A DNA stretch of 64,000 bases, taken from positions 124,001 to 188,000 of the forward strand of contig CAVOWP010000007.1 of NCBI GenBank assembly GCA_963700185.1. The letters are read 5' to 3'. Under the pieces are notes generated by a model. The model was given only the letters and a program-made list of their open reading frames with translations, did not search any database and was not told the DNA's origin. Shown piece by piece: positions 1-9,988 of this stretch. Every line of letters begins with the position of its first letter. The stretch's first letter is position 1. The position numbers were made by a program, and so were the translations under genes. Origin of the DNA: AP-15 sp963700185 (lineage in GTDB: Bacteria > Pseudomonadota > Alphaproteobacteria > ATCC43930 > CGMCC-115725).

Positions 1-2
1 CC

Positions 3-665
3 GGGTATGGACGTTATCGCAGCGCGACGCGCCCCTGGTGGGCGGGCGGGCGCGCGCCGCGGGCGCGCGGCGTGCTCGACGGGCTCGGGATATTGCGCAG
101 CGAGATCGCCGGCTGGCGCGACGGCATCGCCGCTGCCGAGATCCGCAACAGCGACGGCCGGCGAACACCGTTGCAGGTCGCGCAAGCGGTCGATTGCGCC
201 GATTGGCTGCCGAACGATCTGCTGATCAAGCTGGATCGCTGCCTGATGGCGCACAGTACCGAAGGCCGTACGCCCTATCTCGATATTGAGCTGGCGGCGC
301 TCATCTTTCGCCTGCCGGACGAACTCAAGGTGAGGCGCGGGTTTGGCAAATGGCTGTTGCGGCGCTGGCTCGCCGATCGTCTACCCGGCATCCAGCCCTT
401 TAGCCGCAAGCGCGGCTTCACGGTGCCGGTGGCTCGCTGGATCGCGCATCGCGGCGCAGAACTGGGGCCCCTTGTCGCTCGCTCGACAGCGGTGCGCGAA
501 ATCTGCCGCCCCGATGCGGTGGAGCGGCTGTTCGCCGCTCCCGCCGGCAGACGGACCGCCCGCGCCGCCTGGAACTTGCTCTTCTATGCGCTCTGGTACC
601 GCCGCCACATAGAGCGGGCGCCTTCGCCGCAGGACACGATGGCCGCGCTGGCCGATTGCGTGTAA
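3..665 (+). CDS. Asparagine synthase (glutamine-hydrolysing), C-terminal part; 5' end outside window
   Basis: The frame is open from the left edge, so the N-terminal glutaminase domain and much of the synthetase domain lie outside. What remains is the end of the ATP-dependent asparagine synthetase domain. The stretch DWLPNDLLIKLDRCLMAHST followed by EGRTPYLD is characteristic of AsnB-like enzymes, as is the later SRKRGFTVPVARW segment. The family transfers glutamine-derived ammonia to an AMP-activated aspartate; copies in polysaccharide clusters may amidate other substrates. Nothing in the window shows which applies. A GTG at 72 is an internal codon, not the start. It is convergent with the porin gene that follows. 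Confidence 0.85.
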   Translation, partial: GYGRYRSATRPWWAGGRAPRARGVLDGLGILRSEIAGWRDGIAAAEIRNSDGRRTPLQVAQAVDCADWLPNDLLIKLDRCLMAHSTEGRTPYLDIELAALIFRLPDELKVRRGFGKWLLRRWLADRLPGIQPFSRKRGFTVPVARWIAHRGAELGPLVARSTAVREICRPDAVERLFAAPAGRRTARAAWNLLFYALWYRRHIERAPSPQDTMAALADCV

Positions 666-694
666 CCCCGGTTGTTTCGATCGCCCTGCTGGGC

Positions 695-1939
695 TCAGAA
701 CAGAACGCCAGTTTCAAACAAGAAGCGGGTCTGCGTGGTATTCGTGCCTTCCCGGCCAAACGCCAATCCAGGCGTCGTGCTATTCGTCCCGACGTGGGAG
801 ATCTCTGCGCGCGCGAAGAAGATCTTGTACTGATAGGTCGGGGTCAGGGTAATCGACCACGCATTGCTGCCTGGGCCATAGAGCAGGTTTGGGGCGCCAT
901 TCGCGGTGCTTCCTGTGCTGGAGATGTATTCGAAGCGAATGGGAATGCTGAACCCGGGGAGGGGGGAGCCCTCGCCAAAGCTGTAATTGGCCAAGATCGC
1001 CCCGCCATAAGTCGATGCGTCCGTAAACGCGCCGATCGACGAAGCGGCAGGGACATGGGTGTACTGGAAGTAAGGTGTTATAGTCCAGGGCGCAGCATTG
1101 TAATTATAGACAAAGGTGAGAAGCGTCTCGTTGTTCTGAAACAACGGCGTTGCAGTCGTTTGAAAAAAAGGTGTCGTAGTTGTCAGTTTAGCGGTGTGCG
1201 CATAATTCCCACCGGCCGCGAACACGAAGTTATTGGAGGTGTCGAGCGTATAGGTCGCCGAACCAGATAGCCACGTGTAGCGGTTTGAGTAGAACCCATC
1301 GTTGAACGAGAATGCAAAGGCCGCAGGGCCGGCGGTGTAGTTCAGCTGGCCGCCGCGACTGATGGCCGGTTCCTGGGCCCACAGAAGCCCGCGTTCGATG
1401 TTCATGTTTTGGAATGTAAAAGTGTTTTCTGCGCCGATCAGTGTCGGGAGCTTACCGCCCTGGACCGAGAAGGTATCGGTTGGCGCCAACTTAGCCCATG
1501 CCAACGGCAGCGGCCCGAAGAAGTCTCCGGTCGCCTTAGGGGTATTGAAATAGGGGGCGCCGAGACCGGGTATCGTATATACACCAACCTGAACGTAATA
1601 TTGAAAAAGACCATCAGTCTTCTGAAAGGAAAACTGACCATTGCTCAAACTGCCGAGCGACCTTTGGTCAGCGGGAAAAGGATTGTTCTGCCATAATACG
1701 AGAGGGGTGACGACACCGGTCAGGTAGACCGGACCGAGCGGTCCCAAGTCAAAATTCATTGGGTCGGGATTGGCCACAAGAGGACCGGTCAAAGCGGGGG
1801 TCGTCATCGCGGTCGGGGCCGCCGGCTTTTCTTCCGCTGGCGGTTGCTCGGTGTTCTCCTCGGCCCAGGCAGAACCGATACCGCCGAGCAACACCGCAAC
1901 CAAGGCGGCACTCATGACGAAGCTGTTGGTATTCTCCAT
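695..1939 (-). CDS. Outer-membrane beta-barrel porin (BBP2/OmpL-like)
   Basis: A 414-residue exported protein. Residues 1-26 form a signal peptide ending SAWA, followed by a Pro/Ala/Glu-rich linker. The rest is alternating aromatic/polar beta-strand sequence rich in Tyr, Phe, Thr and Asn. The last residue is Phe, the usual outer-membrane insertion signal. Phrases such as GGKLPTLIGAENTFTFQN and NIERGLLWAQEP match the putative beta-barrel porin-2 family, thought to be diffusion pores. It is transcribed alone. GAAAGG lies just upstream of the ATG. Substrate is unknown. Confidence 0.8.
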   Translation of the reverse strand: MENTNSFVMSAALVAVLLGGIGSAWAEENTEQPPAEEKPAAPTAMTTPALTGPLVANPDPMNFDLGPLGPVYLTGVVTPLVLWQNNPFPADQRSLGSLSNGQFSFQKTDGLFQYYVQVGVYTIPGLGAPYFNTPKATGDFFGPLPLAWAKLAPTDTFSVQGGKLPTLIGAENTFTFQNMNIERGLLWAQEPAISRGGQLNYTAGPAAFAFSFNDGFYSNRYTWLSGSATYTLDTSNNFVFAAGGNYAHTAKLTTTTPFFQTTATPLFQNNETLLTFVYNYNAAPWTITPYFQYTHVPAASSIGAFTDASTYGGAILANYSFGEGSPLPGFSIPIRFEYISSTGSTANGAPNLLYGPGSNAWSITLTPTYQYKIFFARAEISHVGTNSTTPGLAFGREGTNTTQTRFLFETGVLF

Positions 1940-2320
1940 ATCAAAGCCTTTCGAATCCTTACTTCGCGCTGGTCAGAAGACCTGACCCTGCGGTTCTCCT
2001 ATCGAGCTGTTGGCACCACTTCCCCTCTCTTCCCAGGCTAGCAAGCGCCATACCACGTTCCGGATGACGCCGCGGATTACGCAGCAAACCGGTTAGTTGT
2101 ACAGCGACCGGCCAATTCCCTTTTTTCCCTGGATCACCGTGTCAGTCAATGTCGGCTCGCCATTTTCGCGATATTGATTAATTTCTAGGCAGTCCGAGTT
2201 GTTTCCGGCGCGGAAAGTGACAAGAAGGATCGGGTCTGACAAGCCTGCTACCGGGTCGTTCGAGGCAATGGGTCGCGAATTGGCGATACGCGACGCGAGG
2301 CGCTTGGGCTTCCGCCAAGC
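1940..2320. other. Intergenic region, no gene seen
   Basis: The 381 bases between the porin start and the RTX remnant hold no open frame with coding character. This stretch should contain the porin promoter. I see no repeat or clear hairpin. Confidence 0.5.
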
Positions 2321-2369
2321 CTACGCCGGATGCAACTTCGACCTGTAAGGGCAAATGAAATGGATAAAC

Positions 2370-2544
2370 CAGCAGGTCGTCGCAGACAGCGTGTCGCGGC
2401 CGTCGCCGCCAAAATGAGATCCGCGCCGCTTCCGCCGATGATTAAATCGCCGCCGTGACCCGCAAAGATCGTGTCTTGGCCGCTTCCGCCGATAAGCGTG
2501 TCCCTGGTGTCTCCGCCCATTATCATCGCCGGGCCGCTGCCCAC
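2370..2544 (-). pseudogene. Remnant of an RTX-type (hemolysin-like) calcium-binding repeat protein
   Basis: Read on the minus strand, about 45 residues give consecutive nonapeptide repeats of the GGxGxDxLx type: GGDTRDTLI, GGSGQDTIF, AGHGGDLII, GGSGADLIL. The frame then breaks near 2409; the next repeat, GGDGRDTLS, is found in the neighbouring frame, so one base has been lost. No start codon with a ribosome site, N-terminal catalytic domain or type I secretion tail is present. It is a scrap of a secreted Ca-binding protein rather than a working gene. Confidence 0.6.
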
Positions 2545-2737
2545 AGTGATAAAGTACGAAACGAGTATTGCGGAAGAATTCGTATCTAATCTTTGACAAG
2601 GGGAGCGTAAGCCCTAGGGACCGGCCACGGAGCGAGCATGCGCCGCTCTCTGGCCGAGGGCTGCGTTGGCTCTACCCCTTGACGCTAATGCAAGCTAAAT
2701 TCTGCGCCCAACAGAATTTCCCGAAAGGATGAGACCG

Positions 2738-4777
2738 ATGGTCACCGCCGAGCGCGCCAGCGTCTGCACTTTCGATTGTCCCGATGCCTGCAGTCTGCGC
2801 GTCAGTGTCGCCGATGACCGTATCGTCAAAGTGCGCGGCTCTGATGCGGCGCCCTACACGGCCGGCGTCATCTGCAACAAGGTCGCTCGGGAGATGCCCG
2901 AGTTCGTGCACGGACCGGGGCGCCTGGTGCATCCGCTGCGCCGCCTCGGGCCGAAAGGCTCGGACCTATTCGAGCCGATCTCGTGGGACGCGGCGCTGGA
3001 CGATATCCATCGGCGGACAGGCGAGATTATCGGCCATTGGGGTCCCCAGGCGGTGATGCCGTTGAACTATGCCGGTCCGCACGGCTTGCTGGCGGGCGAC
3101 AGCATGTCCTCGCGTTTTTTCAATCGTCTGGGCGCCACGCAGCTCTATCGGCGCGCTCTGTGCGGTGGCGTGCGCAGCGAAGCGTGGTCGGGGACTTACG
3201 GCGCGGTGCCCGGATGTCCGCCCGAACTCGCCGAGGCCGCCAAGCTCAATCTGGTCTGGGGCAACAACGCGACGGTGACCAATCTTCATCTTGTTCGTTG
3301 CATTCGCAAGTCGAACCGTGCGGGCGGCAGGCTGGTCGTGGTCGACCCGCTGCGCACCAAGATCGCCGAGCAGGCGGATCTGCATCTGCAACTGCTGCCG
3401 GGCACCGATACTCTACTCGCCTGGTCGTTGGCTGCAGAACTCGAGCGATCCGGTTCACTGGATGCGGCGTTCATCGCCGCTCACGTACTGGGCGCCGAGG
3501 ATTTCATGGCTCGGGCCCGCCAATGGCCGGCGGCTCGAGCGGCCGCGGTGTGTGGGCTGAGGGAGAACGCGATCCTGACCCTTGCACGCTGGCTCGCCGA
3601 GAGCGAGCCTCTGGTGGTTTCGCCGGGCAACGGGCTCGAGCGCGGCCGCAACGGCGGCAGCGCAATCCGCGCGGCGATCGCCTTGCCGGCGCTGCTCGGA
3701 AAGCTGGGGAAGGGGAATGGCATTGTACTCGGTGCGAGCAACGCCTTTCCGAAGACCCCGGATCGACTGCAGCGGCCCGACTTGATCCCCGACGGCACCC
3801 GCACCCTCAACATCAACGATATCGGCCGCCATCTCGCCGAGAATGACATCGATCCGCCGCTGCGCGCGTTGTTCATTTACAACCACAATCCAATCGTCGT
3901 GCACCCCGACCAGAACCGAATGCGCCGCGGGCTCGCGCGTCCGGATGTTTTTGCCGTCGGCATTGAACTGACAATGACTGAAAGCATGAAGTACTGCGAT
4001 GTGGTGCTGCCTGCGGCGACCCATTTCGAATATGCCGACCTCTATCCGTCCTATGGTCATCATTGGCTGCAGCGCGCCGAAGCGGTGATCCCGCCGCCGG
4101 GCGAGGCGCTGCCGAACACCGAGATCTTCCGCAGGCTCGCCGCGCGCTTCGGCTTCGATGCGCCGTGTTTCAAGGCGACCGACCACGAACTGATGGACGA
4201 TGCCGTCGATATCGCGGATCCCCGGCTGCTCGGTATGCGACCGAGCGAGATACCGACGGATCGGGCGCTGCAGATGACGGGACCGGACGGTGAGCCGATG
4301 GTCCTGTTCGACAACATCTTCCCCGCTACGCCGTCAGGGAAAATCGAACTGAAGTCAGACACATTGGCCAAGCGATGGGGCGCGCCTGCTTTGCTGCCGG
4401 ATTGGCGGGAGCGGGAGGTCTCGCATCCGCTGATGCTGATTTCGCCGGCGTCGGACAAGCGCATTTCCTCGACTCTCGGCGGCCTCGACGCTTCGCTTCC
4501 AGCGCCGCCGCTCTTGATGAACCCCGAGGACGCGAGCCGCCGAGACCTCCGTCACGGCATCGAGGTGCGCCTATGGAACGAGCGCGGCGAGATCATCTTG
4601 CCGCTCATCGTGACTGCGGATGTGCCGCCGGGTGTCGTTGCCAGTGAGAAGGGTGCGTGGCTGGCGACGAGCCGCACCGGACAGACGATTTCCGCTCTGG
4701 TCTCCTCGGATCTCAAGGCCGATCTCGCCGAAGGCGCATGCTTCAACGACACGCAAGTCGAGGTCAGCCGCATTTGA
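2738..4777 (+). CDS. Molybdopterin-dependent oxidoreductase, DMSO-reductase family, with N-terminal 4Fe-4S site
   Basis: About 679 residues. Cysteines at 10, 14, 18 and 46 (CTFDCPDAC, then VICNK) form the Fe-S site of formate dehydrogenase- and polysulfide reductase-like enzymes. Further conserved landmarks are the cofactor-binding segments LVWGNNATVTN and IYNHNPIVVHPDQ. The C-terminal domain (LMLISPASDKRISST onward) is the molybdopterin dinucleotide-binding cap. There is no Tat signal, so it is probably cytoplasmic. An ATG nine bases upstream (2729) is in frame, but the likely ribosome site GAAAGGA overlaps it, so I start at 2738. No electron-transfer subunit lies next to it, so substrate and partner cannot be named. 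Confidence 0.85.
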   Translation: MVTAERASVCTFDCPDACSLRVSVADDRIVKVRGSDAAPYTAGVICNKVAREMPEFVHGPGRLVHPLRRLGPKGSDLFEPISWDAALDDIHRRTGEIIGHWGPQAVMPLNYAGPHGLLAGDSMSSRFFNRLGATQLYRRALCGGVRSEAWSGTYGAVPGCPPELAEAAKLNLVWGNNATVTNLHLVRCIRKSNRAGGRLVVVDPLRTKIAEQADLHLQLLPGTDTLLAWSLAAELERSGSLDAAFIAAHVLGAEDFMARARQWPAARAAAVCGLRENAILTLARWLAESEPLVVSPGNGLERGRNGGSAIRAAIALPALLGKLGKGNGIVLGASNAFPKTPDRLQRPDLIPDGTRTLNINDIGRHLAENDIDPPLRALFIYNHNPIVVHPDQNRMRRGLARPDVFAVGIELTMTESMKYCDVVLPAATHFEYADLYPSYGHHWLQRAEAVIPPPGEALPNTEIFRRLAARFGFDAPCFKATDHELMDDAVDIADPRLLGMRPSEIPTDRALQMTGPDGEPMVLFDNIFPATPSGKIELKSDTLAKRWGAPALLPDWREREVSHPLMLISPASDKRISSTLGGLDASLPAPPLLMNPEDASRRDLRHGIEVRLWNERGEIILPLIVTADVPPGVVASEKGAWLATSRTGQTISALVSSDLKADLAEGACFNDTQVEVSRI

Positions 4778-4833
4778 TTGGCGCAGCTGGGGTCCAGCGC
4801 AGTTCGGGCAGGTTGTCGATGGCACAAGAAAAA

Positions 4834-4881
4834 CGCCTCATCCTGAGGCGCCTCGCGAAGCAAGGCCTCGAAGGACGCACG
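4834..4881. repeat. REP-like palindromic intergenic repeat
   Basis: The segment begins with the palindrome CCTCATCCTGAGG (4836-4848) and continues through GCCTCGCGAAG and GGCCTCGAAGGA. This resembles the short dispersed repeat common between genes in Rhizobiales and related alphaproteobacteria. It lies between the molybdoenzyme and ackA. Open frames across it are translations of the repeat. Confidence 0.6.
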
Positions 4882-5017
4882 ACATTCTTCCAGCCCTACG
4901 GCATTTCTCGCGCAGCCTATTGGCGGGTTCCGGGCAAGCCGTATGCCTGCCCCATCACCGGTGACACGATCATATCTACGGCGGCTATCACACCTCGGCT
5001 GAGGGAGCCTTTTTGCT

Positions 5018-6202
5018 ATGAACACAGCATCTACAGCGCCGCTGATCGGGGTGATCAACGCCGGTTCCTCTTCCGTCAAGTTCAGTTTTTATGAGGGCGA
5101 GCGGCGGATTCTTGCCGGGCAGGTCAATGGGATCGGCGCACGTCCTTCGGCGGGCGCGACTGGGCCCAATGGCGAAAAGCTCGACCCCCCGGAACTAGGG
5201 AGAAAACCGCCGACAGTGCCGAGTGAGGTGCTCCCGGCGATATTGCCGTGGGCCAGAGAAAGGCTCGGCGATCGGCGGCTTTCGGCGCTTGGCCACCGTG
5301 TCGTCCATGGCGGTCTGCACCACTCGCGACCCGCCCGCGTCACGCCGGAACTGCTGGCCGAACTGGAGGCGCTGGTGCCGCTCGCGCCATTGCACGAGCC
5401 GCACAATCTTGCGCCCATCAAGATGGCGATGACCCTCAATCCCGAACTGCCGCAGGTGGCGTGCTTCGATACCGCCTTTCACCGCACTGCGCCGGAGGTC
5501 GAGCAGGCTTTTGCGCTGCCCTACGCGTTTTATGAGGAGGGCATCCGGGGCTACGGCTTCCACGGCTTGTCGTACGAATACATCGCCTCGGTATTGCCGG
5601 AGCGGGCACCGGAAGTATCCAATGGCCGGGTTGTCGTGGCGCATCTGGGCAATGGTTGCTCGGCTTGCGCGATGCGGAACCGGGTTTCGGTCGCGACGAC
5701 GATGGGGTTCACCGCGCTCGACGGATTACCGATGGGCACCCGCTGCGGCGAACTCGATGCCGGCGTCGTGCTGCATCTCATCCAGCAAAAGAAAATGTCG
5801 GCCGAAGCGTTGGTGGACCTCCTCTATCGCCGCTCGGGCATGCTCGGGCTCTCCGGTATTTCTTCCGATTTCCGCGAGCTTCTCGCCAGCGACAATCCGC
5901 GTGCGCGCTTTGCCGTCGACGTGTTTTGTTATCGCGTAGCCGGCCATATCGCCTCGCTCGCGGCGGCGCTCGGTGGTCTCGACGGCATCGTCTTCACCGC
6001 CGGTGTCGGCGAGAACGCGGCGCCGGTGCGCAGCGCGATCTGCCGGGCCTGTGAATGGTTGGGGCTGGAGCTGGACGAAGCGGCCAACGAGAATCACAAG
6101 GAGCGCATCAGCCGGCCGAATAGCCGGGTGGCCGCCTATGTGATCAAGACCGACGAGAATTTGATGATTGCCCGCCACGCCCGCGCGCTGGTGGAAAGCT
6201 GA
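5018..6202 (+). CDS. ackA: Acetate kinase
   Basis: A 394-residue enzyme of the usual family length, interconverting acetate + ATP and acetyl phosphate + ADP. Hallmarks in order: NAGSSSVKFSFY at the N-terminus; GHRVVHGG; CFDTAFH (catalytic Asp); GYGFHGLSYEYI; HLGNGCSACAMRNRVSVATT; MGFTALDGLPMGTRCGELDAG; and FTAGVGENAAPVR near the end. It belongs to the ASKHA fold. No phosphate acetyltransferase or phosphoketolase gene is adjacent, so in this window it is an orphan kinase. The ATG at 5018 begins just before the conserved first strand. Confidence 0.95.
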   Translation: MNTASTAPLIGVINAGSSSVKFSFYEGERRILAGQVNGIGARPSAGATGPNGEKLDPPELGRKPPTVPSEVLPAILPWARERLGDRRLSALGHRVVHGGLHHSRPARVTPELLAELEALVPLAPLHEPHNLAPIKMAMTLNPELPQVACFDTAFHRTAPEVEQAFALPYAFYEEGIRGYGFHGLSYEYIASVLPERAPEVSNGRVVVAHLGNGCSACAMRNRVSVATTMGFTALDGLPMGTRCGELDAGVVLHLIQQKKMSAEALVDLLYRRSGMLGLSGISSDFRELLASDNPRARFAVDVFCYRVAGHIASLAAALGGLDGIVFTAGVGENAAPVRSAICRACEWLGLELDEAANENHKERISRPNSRVAAYVIKTDENLMIARHARALVES

Positions 6203-6298
6203 CATATTAGGATAAATGCCACATCCGCGCCGCCATTCACCCCTCCAGTAACGCGCCTGCACCGGGTTGTGGGTCGAATTTTCACACAGGAGTGCAAC

Positions 6299-9027
6299 GT
6301 GCCCGAGCATGCGGAGCGATCCACCACTTCGGAGGCGGTGCGTCTCGACGAGGCGCGCGAAAAGGGCGTGCCCTGGAAGCAATGGGGCCCGTATTTAAGC
6401 GAGCGCCAATGGGGTACGGTCCGCGAGGACTACAGCGACAACGGTGACGCGTGGAACTATTTCACGCACGATCAGGCCCGCTCGCGCGCCTATCACTGGG
6501 GCGAGGACGGGCTCGCCGGTTTCAGCGACGATCACCAGCGGCTGTGCTTTTCCATAGCTCTATGGAATGGCAAGGACCCGATCCTCAAGGAAAGACTCTT
6601 CGGCCTGACCAATAGCGAGGGCAACCACGGCGAGGACGTCAAAGAGTATTATTACTACCTCGACGGCACGCCGACTCACTCATACATGAAGTATCTTTAT
6701 AAATATCCACAGAACCCATACCCCTACAGCGACCTCATCGAGACGCAATCGGCGACGCGGCCGCAACGATTGGGAATACGAATTACTCGATACCGGCATC
6801 TTCGATGCAGACCGATATTTCGATGTGTTGGTCGAATATGCGAAAGCGACGCCGACCAATGTCCTGATCCAGATCAGCGTGGCGAACCGCGGGCCCGAAC
6901 CAGCGGAGCTGCACGTGCTGCCGACGCTGTGGTTTCGCAATACCTGGACCTGGTGGCCGGACCAGCCGAAACCCTCCTTGCGACAAATGCCCGGGGCAGA
7001 TACTGTCACTATCGAAACGTCGCATGCCGCGCTCGGCCGCTTCCTTCTGCATGGCGACGGAAATCCGCGCCTGCTGTTCACCGAAAACGACACCAACAAC
7101 GAGCGGATCTTCGGCACTCCCAACACGACGCCCTACGTCAAGGATGGGATCAACGACTGTGTCGTCTCGGGCAGGCAGGACGCCGTCAACCCGAACCACA
7201 CGGGGACCAAAGCCGCCGCGCATTATCAGCTCAAAGTGGGCGCGGGCGAAACCCGAGTCATCCGGCTGAGGCTCAGTAACGCTGCTTCCCCCGGCCTCTT
7301 CGGCGACCAATTCGACCAAATCATCGAGCAGCGCCGGCGCGAGGCCGACGCGTTCTATGAGGCGATGACCCCTGCCCGGGTCGGCGAGGATGCGGCCCAT
7401 GTGATGCGGCAGGCATTGGCCGGGATGCTGTGGAGCAAGCAGTACTTTTTTCTCGACGCCGACAGATGGCTCGAGGAACACGGTGTCGATCCAATGCGTC
7501 CGTCTAACCACCGCCAGGTCCGCAACCGCGAATGGTTCCACATGATCAGCGATCATGTGATCTCGATGCCGGACAAGTGGGAATATCCGTGGTTTGCCGC
7601 CTGGGACCTGGCGTTTCACACGCTCGCGTTGTCGATCGTCGACTTCGATTTCGCCAAGCAGCAGCTGAACCTGCTGCTCGACCAGGTCTACCAGCATCCG
7701 ACCGGACAGATCCCGGCCTATGAGTGGAATTTCAGTGACGTCAATCCGCCGGTACACGCTTGGGCCACGATCTTTGTCTACCGGATGGAGCAGGCGCTGC
7801 ACGGCAAGACCGATCTCGATTTCCTGAAGCGGGTGTTTGGCAAGCTCACCTCGAATTTCGGCTGGTGGGTAAACCGCAAGGACCGCTCTGGCAGGAGCCT
7901 CTTCGAAGGGGGCTTTCTTGGGCTCGACAATATCGGCGTGTTCGACCGCAGCGCGCCGCTGCCCACCGGAGGATATTTGGAACAGGCTGACGGCACCGCG
8001 TGGGTCGCCCTGTTCTGCCAGAACATGCTCGAGATCGCCTTTGAGCTCGCCGCGCACGATCCGACCTATCAGGACCTGGCGGCGAACTACGCCATCGAGT
8101 TCCTGCTGATCGCCCGAGCGATGAACGGGATCGGTCCCGGCGGCATGTGGGATGAGGAGGACGGCTTTTATTACGACGTCCTTCGCTTGCCCGACGGAAA
8201 TGCGACGCGTCTCAAGGTCCGCTCGATGGTCGGTCTGTTACCGCTCTGTGCCGTTACCGCCGTAGACAAGCAGCAGCGCGAGCGAACCCCCCGGCTGACG
8301 GCGCAAATGATCGAGCGCGTCAGGCGCATGCCGGAGCTGCTCGAATCCATCCATCCAACCGGGCCCGGGCACCTCGGCGTCGCGGAACGCGGCATCCTTG
8401 GCCTCGTCAATCAGGATCGGTTGCGCCGGATCCTGACCCGCATGCTCGACGAGAACGAGTTCCTGAGCCCCTACGGGATCCGCTCGCTGTCGCGCTATCA
8501 CGCCGAGCATCCCTACGTCTTTTCGGCGGGCGGTCAGGAATATCGGGTCGAGCTATCTGCCGGCGGAGTCCGACACCGGCATGTTCGGCGGCAACTCGAA
8601 CTGGCGCGGGCCGATCTGGATGCCGGTCAATGCGCTGATCATCCGTGCCCTGATGCACTACTTCGCCTATTACGGCGACAACTTCAAGATCGAGTGCCCC
8701 ACCGGCTCCGGCAACTTGATGAACCTGTTCGAGGTCGCCCGGGAAATCACCAATCGGCTGACCCGGATCTTTCTGCGCGACGAAAACGGTCGGCGGCCGG
8801 TCTTCGGGGGAGCCGAGAAATTCCAGAGCGATCCCCATTGGCGTGACCATCTGCTGTTTTACGAATATTTTCATGGTGACAACGGCGCCGGTCTGGGCGC
8901 CAGTCATCAGACCGGATGGACCGGGGTCATCGCCGGCCTGATCGAAATCTTTGGGAAGATGGATGCCGAGACATTTTTGAAAGGTGGCCGCGAAGCAGCC
9001 TTTGGCCGAGAGGAGCAGAAGGTTTAA
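6299..9027 (+). pseudogene. Large glycoside hydrolase (GH63/MGH1-like), interrupted by two single-base frameshifts
   Basis: Three frames join to one protein of about 908 residues. The GTG start at 6299 has AGGAG six bases upstream. Frame 1 runs to ~6745 (KEKGVPWKQWGPYLSERQW); frame 2 from 6747 to ~8552 (WEYPWFAAWDLAFHTLAL, the family core); frame 3 from 8554 (YLPAESDTGMFGGNSNWRGP). Each join is restored by removing one C, at 6746 and 8553, giving RRRGRNDWEYELLDTGIFD and YRVEYLPAESDTG. The family is a cytosolic (alpha/alpha)6-barrel glucosidase-like hydrolase. No other stops interrupt it, so it is either freshly broken or misread. Confidence 0.8.
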
Positions 9028-9107
9028 GGGCCACCGAAACGATGGCCACGACGGCGACCGTCACCATTTTCGCCGACCGGTAACTGTCGTCATCGAGGAG
9101 GGAGCGA

Positions 9108-9857
9108 ATGCGGACAAGGCCGATCGTTGATGACGATCACCAACGGATTTCCGATGCGCCGGCGAGGCCAATCGAGCCGCCTGCCGACCTCGCAGGTCGG
9201 ATCGGGCCCCGGCTTCTGCGCGAATTCCGTGAAGTATTGCCGCCGACGATCTTCTTTTTTGTCGGCTTCAACTTCGTTGTGTTCACGACGAACCTTCTCG
9301 TGGCGCAATATTCCGTTGCAGTCAGCAATTTCATGCTGGCAACGGTCGCGGCGCTCGTTGTCGGCAAGGCGGTTTTGGTCGCCAACCATATGCCGCTTCT
9401 GAGACGCTACGATCGGGCTCCGCTGATCCAACCGATCCTGTTCAAGACCGCCTTTTACTGGGTCACTGTGTTCTTCGCACGTCTGCTCGAACGATTCGTG
9501 CATTTCTCGATCATCGAACGCAATCCGCCGGGGGATTTCTTCCCATACTTGATCACCACCTTTTCGTGGCACCGGTTTTCCGCCATCTCTCTATGGATCC
9601 TCGTGCTCTTCCTGATCTACGTGACCGCATCGGAATTCAGCCACGTTTTCGGCTCCGGTGAGCTGCAGCGGCTGTTCTTCACCTCCCGTCCCTCCGAGCT
9701 GCAGCTCAATCGGCGACAACGCTTCCGTGAAATGCTGCGCCTGAGTCGGCTTACCGACGAACACTCGGTCGACGAGTTCCGCGATCCGACCAGCGCCCCG
9801 CACCAAGAGTTGATCGATATCCTGCAAGGGCTCGCGCGAATGTCGCCAACTCGCTGA
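9108..9857 (+). CDS. Predicted inner-membrane protein of unknown function
   Basis: 249 residues with four likely membrane spans: about 43-65 (PPTIFFFVGFNFVVF...), 72-92, 108-130 and 156-178. The N-terminus is cytoplasm-like and polar, and so is the ~70-residue C-terminal tail. GGAGGGAG precedes the ATG. I recognise no family motif or catalytic residues. It follows the glycoside hydrolase by 80 bases and precedes the polyphosphate kinase remnant, so it may belong to the same stress- or storage-related group; that is inference only. Confidence 0.7.
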   Translation: MRTRPIVDDDHQRISDAPARPIEPPADLAGRIGPRLLREFREVLPPTIFFFVGFNFVVFTTNLLVAQYSVAVSNFMLATVAALVVGKAVLVANHMPLLRRYDRAPLIQPILFKTAFYWVTVFFARLLERFVHFSIIERNPPGDFFPYLITTFSWHRFSAISLWILVLFLIYVTASEFSHVFGSGELQRLFFTSRPSELQLNRRQRFREMLRLSRLTDEHSVDEFRDPTSAPHQELIDILQGLARMSPTR

Positions 9858-9868
9858 GGAGTGATCCG

Positions 9869-9988
9869 ATGCCGAATCCCAAAGATGAAGCGCTCGAACC
9901 CGACGGCAAGCTGAAGCGGAAGGACTACGAGCGGGAGTTCGCGCGCCGCCTGCATGTCGAGTTTGTCAAGCTCCCCGAAGTCCTCTGA
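9869..9988 (+). pseudogene. N-terminal stump of a polyphosphate kinase 2 (PPK2) gene
   Basis: A 39-codon frame begins at the ATG at 9869, with GAGGAGTGATCC just upstream, and stops at 9986-9988. Its middle, DGKLKRKDYEREFARRLHVE followed by FVKLPEV, matches the conserved N-terminus of PPK2 family proteins (typically KRKxYExELxxLxVELVKLQEWV). The Walker-type nucleotide site (GRDAAGKGG) that should follow is absent; a K+ channel frame begins instead. Most of the gene has been lost, leaving translation signals and the first helix. Confidence 0.6.

Noticed and set aside
4657..5094. 145-codon frame between the molybdoenzyme and ackA
   Set aside because: It begins inside the molybdoenzyme, reads through a REP-like repeat and ends inside ackA.
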